Below are positions 33,018 through 40,945 of a DNA stretch of 64,000 bases, piece by piece (within the stretch, counting starts at the first letter, position 1; each line of letters opens with the position of its first letter). The stretch covers positions 140,675-204,674 of the forward strand of contig NZ_JANHOF010000013.1 in NCBI RefSeq assembly GCF_024498075.1. Reading direction: 5' to 3'. A program made the position numbers and the translations under genes. This stretch comes from Paenibacillus mendelii (GTDB lineage: Bacteria; Bacillota; Bacilli; Paenibacillales; Paenibacillaceae). The notes under the pieces were generated by a model, which did no database searches, had not been told where the DNA came from, and was given only the letters and a program-made list of their open reading frames with translations.

Positions 33018-33033
33018 GACGGGAAACGATAGT
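33018..33033. repeat. Right copy of the 16-bp cassette-flanking repeat
   Basis: Identical to 30118-30133. This copy sits within TTAAACT...AGTTAA, giving it a partly palindromic edge. Confidence 0.6.
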
Positions 33034-33124
33034 TAAATTACCGGATTCCCATGTAGGAGTAAAGGGGCCGGTTTTTTCATGCAATGAATTGCTTAGCGTA
33101 CGATTATTTTCGTAGGATCAGACA

Positions 33125-33166
33125 GCAGCATGAGGCTGCCGCGGAATTGATTGGCAGCCTTGCTGC
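33125..33166. other. Strong hairpin beside the helicase remnant
   Basis: GCAGCATGAGGCTGCC and GGCAGCCTTGCTGC pair with a short bulge. It lies just downstream of the minus-strand helicase remnant but has no T run. Confidence 0.4.
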
Positions 33167-33175
33167 AGCGTTACA

Positions 33176-33802
33176 CTATGGGTTCCTGCATTCCCGATAT
33201 TCGAACTCGTCGATTTTGCCCGACGTTAGGAGATAATATATGGTCGCTTCTTTATGATATGAAGTTTGTCTCGATATGCGGTTGTTGCGCTGCAGAATAT
33301 CAGAGTAGCGGGCCGGATAATCATAGTGCACAAGATGATTTGCCGCCGTAACGTCGAGACCGGTGTTGACGGAATCCGTAATAAGCAGAACGGTGGATTC
33401 CGGGATTTTATTAAATCTGTCAATCATCTCATTGGCCTCATGGATGGAAAGCTGTGTCGTAATAATAAGAACGCCCTTGATGTCCTCGTCCGCAGCAAGC
33501 TCGTCTAATAACAGGGCGGTGACGGCATTCGATTTGGAGATGACGATCGCTTTTTCCCTTCTGTCACTCACATCTCGGATGATGGACCGCAGCATGTTCA
33601 TTTTTTGCGGATTCTGGTTGCACATAAGCGCCATTTGCTCTTTAATCGCCATGAGCTGCTTTTTTTCATGAATGGAGGAGGCCCGGCTATTTCGCTCGGA
33701 AGCCGTAAAGTAATGATTCAAAAGCTTCAAGTATTCGGTTTCATATTCGGGCTCCAAGGATACGACGATCTGTTTTTCAGTAATGTTCACGATATCAGTC
33801 AT
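33176..33802 (-). pseudogene. Orphan SNF2/superfamily 2 helicase C-terminal lobe
   Basis: This 208-codon frame contains only the second RecA-like lobe of a SNF2-type ATPase: KAIVISKSNAVTALLLDEL, DSVNTGLDVTAANHLVHYDYPA (motif V) and QRNNRISRQTSYHKEATIYYL (motif VI with its arginines). The first lobe with Walker A and DExH is absent upstream, where the sequence is unrelated. AGGAAGG directly abuts the ATG, a poor arrangement. I read it as the surviving end of a larger helicase rather than a functional gene. Confidence 0.65.
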
Positions 33803-33876
33803 CCTTCCTGCTCTTCTTATTCTTTGAATAATAGCAACGTAACTTATACATGCAAAGCGGATGGTTAAATTAATCG

Positions 33877-33921
33877 AAAAAATGCAGCCCGCCTCTTTAG
33901 GGAGAACGGACTACATTTTTT
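33877..33921 (+). terminator. Terminator-like hairpin in decayed region
   Basis: AAAATGCAG-CCG and CGG-CT-CATTTTTT arms enclose a 12-base loop. No intact plus-strand gene precedes it, so it may belong to a lost gene. Confidence 0.45.
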
Positions 33922-33997
33922 CGTCATGCCTCATTTTTGAAAAGAATTCTTTGGACTACCTCTACCCTCAGCCCAAAAGGGGTGTTTTGCAGGGATC

Positions 33998-34030
33998 TCC
34001 TCTTAACGGGTTCTCAGGCCGTTTAGAGGA
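33998..34030. repeat. 12-bp inverted repeat
   Basis: TCCTCTTAACGG and CCGTTTAGAGGA, with one mismatch, face each other around nine bases in otherwise empty sequence. Confidence 0.5.
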
Positions 34031-34176
34031 GCAGAAAAAAAGGTTATACAGGAAGGTTACTAGATTTCGCGCCATAACTCCAATTAGAAAAATCCAAGTA
34101 AATTAGAATTGGCTCATTTTCAGATCGGATCCTGCCTGCTTTCTCATCAGCCGAATCCGGTTTCAAATCCACGGAA

Positions 34177-34430
34177 TCACACAATAATCGCCCCAAAACG
34201 ACCGGCATTATACCCGGCGGCCAGGAGAATAAATCCTATCAGAATAAGATTCGGATTTTTGCTGATGGCACCGGGGAACAGGAAAGAAAAATTCAAAACC
34301 AATCCCATCAGTGCTGAAAAAGTAGTAAACGTACCGATCAACAGCCCTAGTCCGACTAGGAACTCGCCCCATGGCACCAAGAAATTAAAAAAACCGACAT
34401 TCAGTGATTCGGTAGCAGGCGACCTTTGAC
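34177..34430 (-). pseudogene. DoxX-family membrane protein remnant
   Basis: The C-terminal part of a DoxX/TQO-small-subunit protein is readable on the minus strand: LVPWGEFLVGLGLLIGTFT, LGLVLNFSFLFPG-like helices and ILLAAGYNAGRFGAIIV. The frame extends a little upstream without the first two helices, and an in-frame TGA ends it where the family usually continues with Trp. It is a truncated gene, adjacent to the iclR promoter. Confidence 0.6.
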
Positions 34431-34454
34431 TTTACGAGAATGGTTCTCATCGGG

Positions 34455-34490
34455 TATACTAGGTGTAACAAAGTTTCATTGAATGAAACT
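34455..34490 (+). promoter_or_regulatory. iclR promoter -10 and 17-bp palindromic operator
   Basis: TATACT at 34455-34460 is followed by GTTTCATTGAATGAAAC at 34473-34489, inside the longer repeat AGTTTCAT-TGA-ATGAAACT. Its position just after the predicted transcription start suits autorepression. The same palindrome form recurs upstream of acnA at 39541-39557. A GAGAATGGTTCTC repeat at 34436-34448 lies further upstream. Confidence 0.6.
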
Positions 34491-34510
34491 AATCGGGATG
34501 GTGGTTAAGC

Positions 34511-35257
34511 ATGAGCGAGGATGGAAAACCGACCGTACGCGCCGTCGAACGGGCGCTTGATCTGCTGCTTTGCTTCACAGTCAGGAACGAATGGGCGATG
34601 ACGGAGCTTGCTGAGAAAGTCGGGCTGCACAAAAGCACGGTGCACCGGATGCTGGCTACGCTTGAAGATAAAGGCTTCGTAACGAGAGATCAGCTGTCCG
34701 ACCGCTACAGGCTCGGATTACGTATATGGGAACTGTCCGCGAATATGCCGGGAGCGGATGACCCGGCCGTTCTAGGCCTGCCGGAGATGGAGCGACTGCG
34801 CGATCTGCTGGGAGAAACGGTGAGCTTATATATCCGCGACGACAGCGAGCGGATTCGCATTCAGGCGGTGCAGAGCAATCAAGCGGTGCGGCGCGTGGCG
34901 CCGATTGGCGTGCGCCTGCCGCTGTACGTAGGCGCTTCGAGTAAAGTGCTGATCGCCTTCGATGAACAGGCGAAACGGGAGATGCTGCTTGCGGATCCTA
35001 CCTGGCCGGCCTCCATTGACCGGAGACTGTTCCGGCAGCAGCTGGATGAAATTCGGGCACTCGGCTATGCGACGAGCATCGAAGAACGCGAAGCGGGTGC
35101 AGCGGCCGTCGCCGCACCCGTATACAGCCGGTCCGACAAGCTGGTCGCAGCGCTGTCCGTTTCCGGACCGGCCAATCGGCTGACGTTGGAGGTCATGCGC
35201 GAGCATGTGCCGGCAATCATGGAGAGTGCCCGCCGGTTGGGCACCATGCTGAAATAA
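34511..35257 (+). CDS. IclR-family transcriptional regulator
   Basis: This encodes 248 residues. The N-terminal winged helix (AVERALDLLLCFTVRNEWAMTELAEKVGLHKSTVHRMLATLEDKGFV) and the C-terminal effector domain (RIRIQAVQSNQAVRRVAPIGVRLPLYVGASSKVLIAF, GYATSIEEREAGAAAVAAPVY) are both complete. IclR proteins sense small organic acids and act as repressors or activators. GGGATGGTGG precedes the ATG, and a palindrome lies in its leader. A terminator follows, so it is monocistronic. The matching palindrome at acnA makes aconitase its likeliest target. Confidence 0.9.
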   Translation: MSEDGKPTVRAVERALDLLLCFTVRNEWAMTELAEKVGLHKSTVHRMLATLEDKGFVTRDQLSDRYRLGLRIWELSANMPGADDPAVLGLPEMERLRDLLGETVSLYIRDDSERIRIQAVQSNQAVRRVAPIGVRLPLYVGASSKVLIAFDEQAKREMLLADPTWPASIDRRLFRQQLDEIRALGYATSIEEREAGAAAVAAPVYSRSDKLVAALSVSGPANRLTLEVMREHVPAIMESARRLGTMLK

Positions 35258-35286
35258 ATCCGCCCAGGCCCGGGCGGCACGTATAC

Positions 35287-35331
35287 CAGAACCTCTTAAC
35301 TCAAGTCTTGAGAGAGGTTCTGGTTTTTTTT
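35287..35331 (+). terminator. Terminator of iclR
   Basis: CAGAACCTCT and AGAGGTTCTG arms enclose a small CAAGTCTTG inner hairpin and are followed by eight T residues. Confidence 0.85.
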
Positions 35332-35477
35332 CTAAGGGTAACTGACTTCACCTGCAAGACTGGCATAATGGCTTTCTTCGGATTGAGGATAATTGAAGCG
35401 AAGGAGTAGGGCGTAGAAGATAGAACTGGGATTGTATATGCTGAGTTATTCAGATAAACACAAAGGGAGGGGAGCAA

Positions 35478-36584
35478 ATGTCCAAAACAAGTGCAAGGCT
35501 TATATTGATGGAGGGACTTCCATCAACGGGGAAATCGATGAACTCAGGTCTGTTATTAACGCAGTTCGAGAGGAATGGCCGGCAGGCCAGATGGATTCAC
35601 GAAGTCGCCAGGCCCCATCCGACCCTATTCTTCCATGAAGCTTGTATAGATTCTCATGAGTATGCAGGGTTCATAGCTCGTTATCCGAACGCAGCAGATG
35701 TACTTGAGCGTATCGGAATGAAGCGCAACAGCTCCATCGGAATCGACCTGCTCGACGCAGAATGGAATTATGCCGAAGCGATGGGGGCCGACGCATTACG
35801 AGACCTGGGGCAATACGATGTGTGGAATTTTACTCTGGAGCGGTACATGGAGGCGGCGCTGGAGAAGTGGAGGTATTTTGTACAAGCCCAAATCGCGTCG
35901 GATGAGATTATCATTCTGGACAGCAGTATTTTTCAATATCAGATTTACAGTTTTCTGTTGGTTGATGCTCCTTTCTCGAAGCTCAAAGCTTTCATTGAAG
36001 AGATTTATGAGATTATTATGCCTCTGCAACCCTCATTGGTGTATTACTACAGGGAAAACACGGAGGATACAATCGATTATCTAGCTGAGAGTCGAGGAAT
36101 CGGTTTTTTTAACCGGATCTGGGAGAGGGATCGGAAACAGCCTTATTATAAAGATCGTCCGCAAGGAGCTGAGGGGTATAATATGTTTCTGAGGGACTAT
36201 GGGGCGTATGCCAAAAAACTATTCGACTCGGCTCCCATATCTAAATTGTTACTGGAAATTACAGAGGGGAACTGGGAGGAGTACACCGGTCTTCTCATGA
36301 GCTTCGTGAATATATCGTCTATCGCGCCTCCGGCTGCCCGCTTTCCTAGCGGTCAATTCGTTAATGAGACACTCAACCAGCAGCTTACATTCATCGACGA
36401 CTATTGTATAACCCCTGGCGGGGGGCGCAAGCGATTGTCGCCCAAATCGGATACGGAGTACTACCTGCATGATATCCCCGTCACGTTCAGATGGATTCAA
36501 GACCGGATTGTAGTAGAAGGGGAGCAATTGATTGACCGGTGGACTGCGAGTGGAACGATCTTTCAGCGCATACGGTCGGACTAG
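35478..36584 (+). CDS. P-loop NTPase/kinase-like protein of unknown function
   Basis: This encodes 368 residues. A phosphate-binding loop GLPSTGKS sits at residues 13-20 after a hydrophobic strand (ARLILMEG), and EIIILDSSIFQYQ at about 140 looks like Walker B. PSLVYYYRENTEDTI resembles a lid or nucleobase region. The overall plan recalls thymidylate-kinase-like or zeta-toxin-like P-loop proteins, but I recognise no family; the C-terminal 100 residues form an extra beta-rich domain. AAAGGGAGGGGAG precedes the ATG. It is convergent with acnA and shares its terminator. Confidence 0.65.
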   Translation: MSKTSARLILMEGLPSTGKSMNSGLLLTQFERNGRQARWIHEVARPHPTLFFHEACIDSHEYAGFIARYPNAADVLERIGMKRNSSIGIDLLDAEWNYAEAMGADALRDLGQYDVWNFTLERYMEAALEKWRYFVQAQIASDEIIILDSSIFQYQIYSFLLVDAPFSKLKAFIEEIYEIIMPLQPSLVYYYRENTEDTIDYLAESRGIGFFNRIWERDRKQPYYKDRPQGAEGYNMFLRDYGAYAKKLFDSAPISKLLLEITEGNWEEYTGLLMSFVNISSIAPPAARFPSGQFVNETLNQQLTFIDDYCITPGGGRKRLSPKSDTEYYLHDIPVTFRWIQDRIVVEGEQLIDRWTASGTIFQRIRSD

Positions 36585-36590
36585 GGAATA

Positions 36591-36628
36591 AAAAAACGTC
36601 TGCAGCGCCAATTGGCGTGCAGACGTTT
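36591..36628. terminator. Bidirectional terminator at the acnA end
   Basis: AAACGTCTGCA and TGCAGACGTTT arms with inner GCGCC/GGCG pairs; on the minus strand a run of T residues follows, ending acnA. Confidence 0.85.
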
Positions 36629-36642
36629 GTGGTTATATAGGC

Positions 36643-39366
36643 TTAGTTAGCAGCGTTAGCGGCGATCATTTGACGGAGAACCGTCTGCAGAATACCGCCG
36701 TTGCGGTAGTAGTCGACATCGACAGTGGAGTCGAGGCGGACGCGTACCGGGAATTCAAACGTTGTACCGTCTTCGCGTGTTGCGATGACTTGTACGGCTT
36801 GACCTGGTTGCACGTCATTCGTCAGACCTACGATATCGAATTTCTCGCGGCCGGTAATGTTGAGCGTCTTCCAGCCTTGACCCTCTTGGAACTGGAGCGG
36901 GAGAACGCCCATGCCCACGAGGTTGGAGCGGTGAATACGCTCGAAGCTTTCCGCGATGACGGCTTTGACGCCGAGCAGGAACGTACCTTTAGCCGCCCAG
37001 TCACGGGAGCTGCCTGTGCCGTACTCTTTGCCTGCCAGAACGATAAGGTTGGTGTCTTTCTTCTGATACTTCATCGATGCGTCATAGATCGACATGACTT
37101 CATCCGTTGGCAGGTAAGTCGTTACACCGCCTTCCGTACCCGGTGCGACTTGGTTGCGGATCCGGATGTTGGCGAATGTACCGCGCATCATGACTTCATG
37201 GTTACCGCGGCGGGAGCCGTAAGAGTTGAAGTCCCGCTTGTCGACACCATGCTCAAGCAGGTACTCGCCTGCAGGGCTGTCCGTCTTGATGTTGCCTGCA
37301 GGTGAAATGTGGTCCGTCGTTACGGAATCACTGAGCAGGGCAAGCACGTTCGAGCCTTTGATATCGGCCATGTCACTGATGCCGTCGTTGATGTTCTCGA
37401 AGAATGGCGGGTTCTGGATGTAAGTCGAGTTTGCATCCCACTCATAAATTTCGCCTTTCGGCACTTCGATTGCATTCCAACGCTCGTTCTGCGTGAAGAC
37501 ATTCTCGTATTTTGCACGGAACATATCGGCATTAACGGCGTCGCGTACAGCGTCGCGAATTTCTTTGTTCGTTGGCCAAATATCTTTCAGGAAGACCGGT
37601 TGGTTCTTGCTGTCATAGCCGATTGGATCATTAGTCAGATCGATATTAACCGTGCCCGCAAGCGCATAAGCGACAACGAGCGGCGGGGATGCAAGATAGT
37701 TTGCTTTGACTTGAGCATGAACGCGTCCTTCGAAGTTCCGGTTACCGGACAGAACGGCAGCGACCGTCATATCTTCATCGGTAATGGCTTTGCTCACTTC
37801 ATCTGGAAGCGGACCGGAGTTACCGATACAAGTCGCGCAGCCATAACCTGCAACGTGGAAGCCGAGTGCTTCGAGCGAATCCATCAAGCCGGCTTTCTTC
37901 AGGTATTCCGTAACGACGAGTGAACCCGGCGTCAGGGAGCTCTTCACGTAAGCGGGCTTCTTCAAGCCGAGCTCGGCCGCTTTCTTCGCAACAAGGCCGG
38001 CACCGATCATAACGCTCGGATTGGACGTGTTCGTGCAGCTTGTGATGGCCGCAATGACGACTGCGCCCGTACCCATTTTGCTGACGGCTCCGTTAGGATG
38101 CTTTACTTCGACCATTTGCTCGATTTTGTTGTCGGACAGCCCGTATCCGCCTTTCTCGATTGGCGTGCGGATGATGTCGTTGAAGGATTCCTTCATCGCT
38201 GTCAGCTCTACACGGTCTTGCGGACGTTTCGGACCTGCAAGCGAAGGAACGATCGTCGACAAGTCGAGTTCCACGATATCGGTGAAGACCGGCTCAGGCG
38301 TGTCGTCGGTACGGAACATGCCTTGCGCTTTATAGTAAGCTTCAACTAGCTCAATTTGCTCTTCTGTACGGCCAGTTGCACGAAGGAAATCAAGTGCTTC
38401 GGCATCGACTGGGAAGAAGCCGATCGTTGCGCCGTATTCAGGTGCCATGTTCGCAACAGTGGCACGGTCTTCCAAACCGATGTTGGAGAGGCCTGGGCCG
38501 AAGAACTCAACAAATTTGCCGACAACGCCTTTTTTGCGGAGAATTTGTGTAACCGTCAGCGCCAAGTCAGTTGCCGTTGCGCCTTCTGCCAAGCTGCCAG
38601 TCAGACGGAAGCCGATAACTTCCGGCGTTACGAAATAAAGGGGTTGGCCGAGCATGCCGGCTTCAGCCTCGATACCGCCAACGCCCCAGCCGACTACACC
38701 AAGACCGTTGATCATTGTAGTATGGGAGTCCGTACCAACTAGGGAATCCGGATAAACGACGGTTTCGCCGTTAACGGTTTTCGTTGCCGCCACCGATGCC
38801 AGGTACTCCAAGTTAACTTGGTGAACGATACCTGTTGCCGGCGGTACAGCGCGGAAGTTGTCGAACGCCGTTTGAGCCCAGCGAAGGAAACGGTAGCGCT
38901 CCTCGTTACGTTCGAATTCAACGTTCATGTTATATTCGAGGGCTTCCGGCGTACCGAAAGCATCGACCATAACGGAGTGGTCGATAACGAGATCGACGGG
39001 AACGAGCGGGTTGATTTGTTTTGGGTCTCCGCCCGATTTCTTAACGGTGTCCCGCATAGCGGCAAGGTCGACGACGACCGGTACGCCGGTAAAGTCCTGC
39101 AGAACAATACGTGCAGGAATGAATGGAATTTCTTTGTCTTCGCGGCCCTCAGCCCAGTTTGCAAGCTGTTTGACGTGCTCAGACGTAATTGCGCGTCCGT
39201 CGAATTGGCGGATAGCGGCTTCAAGCAGGACTTTAATAGAGAAAGGGAGCTTGGAGATTTGACCGAGTCCTTGCTCTTCTAACCCTTGCAAACGGTAGTA
39301 AGCGTATGGCTTGCCGCCGACTTCAAGCGAAGAACGAACGGAGTACTCGTTTTGGTGTGTTGTCAT
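36643..39366 (-). CDS. acnA: Aconitate hydratase
   Basis: This encodes 907 residues, the full length of AcnA/CitB aconitase. The 4Fe-4S ligands are Cys in SCTNTSNP and the pair in GCATCIGNSGPL. PDSLVGTDSHTTMINGLGVVGWGVGG and the C-terminal swivelling domain with GKEYGTGSSRDWAAKG are intact. It isomerises citrate to isocitrate in the TCA cycle; in Bacillus it also binds RNA when iron-poor. The start is the ATG with AGGAGG 12 bases upstream; longer codons are not conserved. An IclR-type palindrome lies about 175 bases upstream. Confidence 0.96.
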   Translation of the reverse strand: MTTHQNEYSVRSSLEVGGKPYAYYRLQGLEEQGLGQISKLPFSIKVLLEAAIRQFDGRAITSEHVKQLANWAEGREDKEIPFIPARIVLQDFTGVPVVVDLAAMRDTVKKSGGDPKQINPLVPVDLVIDHSVMVDAFGTPEALEYNMNVEFERNEERYRFLRWAQTAFDNFRAVPPATGIVHQVNLEYLASVAATKTVNGETVVYPDSLVGTDSHTTMINGLGVVGWGVGGIEAEAGMLGQPLYFVTPEVIGFRLTGSLAEGATATDLALTVTQILRKKGVVGKFVEFFGPGLSNIGLEDRATVANMAPEYGATIGFFPVDAEALDFLRATGRTEEQIELVEAYYKAQGMFRTDDTPEPVFTDIVELDLSTIVPSLAGPKRPQDRVELTAMKESFNDIIRTPIEKGGYGLSDNKIEQMVEVKHPNGAVSKMGTGAVVIAAITSCTNTSNPSVMIGAGLVAKKAAELGLKKPAYVKSSLTPGSLVVTEYLKKAGLMDSLEALGFHVAGYGCATCIGNSGPLPDEVSKAITDEDMTVAAVLSGNRNFEGRVHAQVKANYLASPPLVVAYALAGTVNIDLTNDPIGYDSKNQPVFLKDIWPTNKEIRDAVRDAVNADMFRAKYENVFTQNERWNAIEVPKGEIYEWDANSTYIQNPPFFENINDGISDMADIKGSNVLALLSDSVTTDHISPAGNIKTDSPAGEYLLEHGVDKRDFNSYGSRRGNHEVMMRGTFANIRIRNQVAPGTEGGVTTYLPTDEVMSIYDASMKYQKKDTNLIVLAGKEYGTGSSRDWAAKGTFLLGVKAVIAESFERIHRSNLVGMGVLPLQFQEGQGWKTLNITGREKFDIVGLTNDVQPGQAVQVIATREDGTTFEFPVRVRLDSTVDVDYYRNGGILQTVLRQMIAANAAN

Positions 39367-39540
39367 GGTTGGATGACGCCTCCTAAAAGTTTTTTGCGAT
39401 ACAACTTGGCATACTTCGAAGCGAGCAAAGCATGACCAAGCGTTTTCTTGACCGAGGGTCAAGTTGAAACAGCTGCAGAGTGAGCGTGAATAGCCGCTCT
39501 TAAGCTTCGTTCATCGTTCGTGTCCCATTCAAGTTTATTC

Positions 39541-39557
39541 GTTTCACTGAGTGAAAC
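39541..39557. promoter_or_regulatory. 17-bp palindrome upstream of acnA, matching that of iclR
   Basis: GTTTCACTGAGTGAAAC differs from the iclR-leader palindrome only at two symmetric positions, giving a common form GTTTCAYTGARTGAAAC. On the minus strand it lies about 26 bases after the TATACT -10 of a plausible acnA promoter. Confidence 0.6.
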
Positions 39558-39583
39558 ACGATTTCATAAAACCAACTACTCTT

Positions 39584-39613
39584 AGTATAGCGCTTTTTCG
39601 GTGCTTTCGTAAA
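39584..39613 (-). promoter_or_regulatory. acnA promoter candidate
   Basis: On the minus strand TTTACG (39613-39608), an 18-bp spacer and TATACT (39589-39584). The -10 hexamer is identical to that of iclR. Confidence 0.45.
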
Positions 39614-39743
39614 GCCGAAATAACCGTTTTTGTGCTGATTTACGATGGTATTTAGCGGATTTCGAACATTCCTCATGATTTTGCCCAAAGCCTCATATAA
39701 TGAACCAACTTACCCGCCATTAGTCCTGCAGGGAGGAATCGTC

Positions 39744-40886
39744 ATGCCGCGAACGGGAAATAAACAGAAAAAGCCTGGAAGCCGGAACGCCGTTACCGCG
39801 AACCGGAGCATTGCCGCTGCAAGCCGGAGTGCCGGCCGTGAAGCGGAGGCTGTCCCGGAAGGTTGGAAAGCCACCGTACACGAATACGTGAAGCTGTATA
39901 ATCAAGCGGAGATTGACCGTTATTCGCCTGCTTTGAGCGAGGTTGTGAAAGATCGTGATCACCTGTCCCGCCTCGGGCATCGTTTGGAACGGATGCGTGA
40001 GGCAGAGCTGATGCGGGGGGTTATCCCTTCAAAGAGTGAAACGAGCGCCGGTTTGCTGCACATAAGCGAATCCAGTTCCGGCTCGGAGGTTTCGGTCATG
40101 CTCGAGCTGCACATCATCAGAACCATGGAACAGCACGGGCGCAGCTATATGGAGGAACGGTGTGAGCGGGAAAGGCTCTGGCTAGCGGCGGAGAACAGGA
40201 GTTATCGGATCGCGAGAATCGAGCCATTGGTGCTCGAACGGCGCCCCCGGTATGGCATGCAGCAGCAGCTCGGCATGCTCTATACGTCCGATGACCATTC
40301 GGAGGAAAATTATAATACGGCCTCAATCCCCTTTATCAACGTGGACATGATACCTAACTTCAAACAACAGCGTCAAGGCGTCCGATATCGGCGGGATTTG
40401 GCCGCAGCGTATGCCGATCGGTGGTGGAATGAAGCGAATCCGGCTTACGAGAATTTTGACGTCAACTGCACGAATTATGTGTCCCAGTGCCTCTTTGCAG
40501 GGCAAGCGCCGATGAACTATACTGGTAAAAGGGCTGCGGGCTGGTGGTATCGCGGCCGCAGCGGCGGCCGTGAGCAATGGTCGTACAGCTGGGCTGTATC
40601 GAATGCGCTTCAGCTCCATTTATCTGCGGCCAGGCGTGATGGACTGCGGGCTACCGTGGTAGATTCACCGGAACAGCTCGCCCTCGGCGATGTTATCGTA
40701 TATGACTGGGGAGGCGATGGCCGCTATCAGCATAGTACGGTCGTCACGGCCTTTGACTCGAGCGGAATGCCGCTCGTGAATGCGAATACCGTCGCAAGCC
40801 GGCATCGTTATTGGGATTATCGGGATTCCTATGCTTGGACGGAGCAGACACGTTACCGTTTTTTTCACATTGCCGACGAGTTATAA
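39744..40886 (+). CDS. Amidase-domain (Amidase_6-like) protein without signal peptide
   Basis: This encodes 380 residues. The C-terminal about 170 residues match the putative amidase domain found in bacilli: YRRDLAAAYADRWW...NPAYENFDVNCTNYVSQCLFAGQ with Cys242 as the likely nucleophile, YQHSTVVTAFD with His330, then VNANTVASRHRYWDY. The N-terminal half is a charged region with a basic head (MPRTGNKQKKPGSRN) and no hydrophobic signal segment, which is odd if it acts on peptidoglycan. It might work in the spore or mother cell. GGGAGGAATC precedes the ATG; upstream codons are not credible. Confidence 0.8.
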   Translation: MPRTGNKQKKPGSRNAVTANRSIAAASRSAGREAEAVPEGWKATVHEYVKLYNQAEIDRYSPALSEVVKDRDHLSRLGHRLERMREAELMRGVIPSKSETSAGLLHISESSSGSEVSVMLELHIIRTMEQHGRSYMEERCERERLWLAAENRSYRIARIEPLVLERRPRYGMQQQLGMLYTSDDHSEENYNTASIPFINVDMIPNFKQQRQGVRYRRDLAAAYADRWWNEANPAYENFDVNCTNYVSQCLFAGQAPMNYTGKRAAGWWYRGRSGGREQWSYSWAVSNALQLHLSAARRDGLRATVVDSPEQLALGDVIVYDWGGDGRYQHSTVVTAFDSSGMPLVNANTVASRHRYWDYRDSYAWTEQTRYRFFHIADEL

Positions 40887-40945
40887 GGGGCCAATGCATG
40901 TAAGCCATCTATCGTGGGAAATTATACGTAACCGGAGGATTAGCC

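Noticed and set aside
33125..33166. Hairpin considered as an integron attC site
   Set aside because: No core-site sequences and no integrase are present; a simple stem-loop is sufficient.
33877..34430. Possible toxin-antitoxin genes in the gap before iclR
   Set aside because: No frame has both a ribosome site and recognisable sequence; only hairpins and a DoxX remnant are visible.
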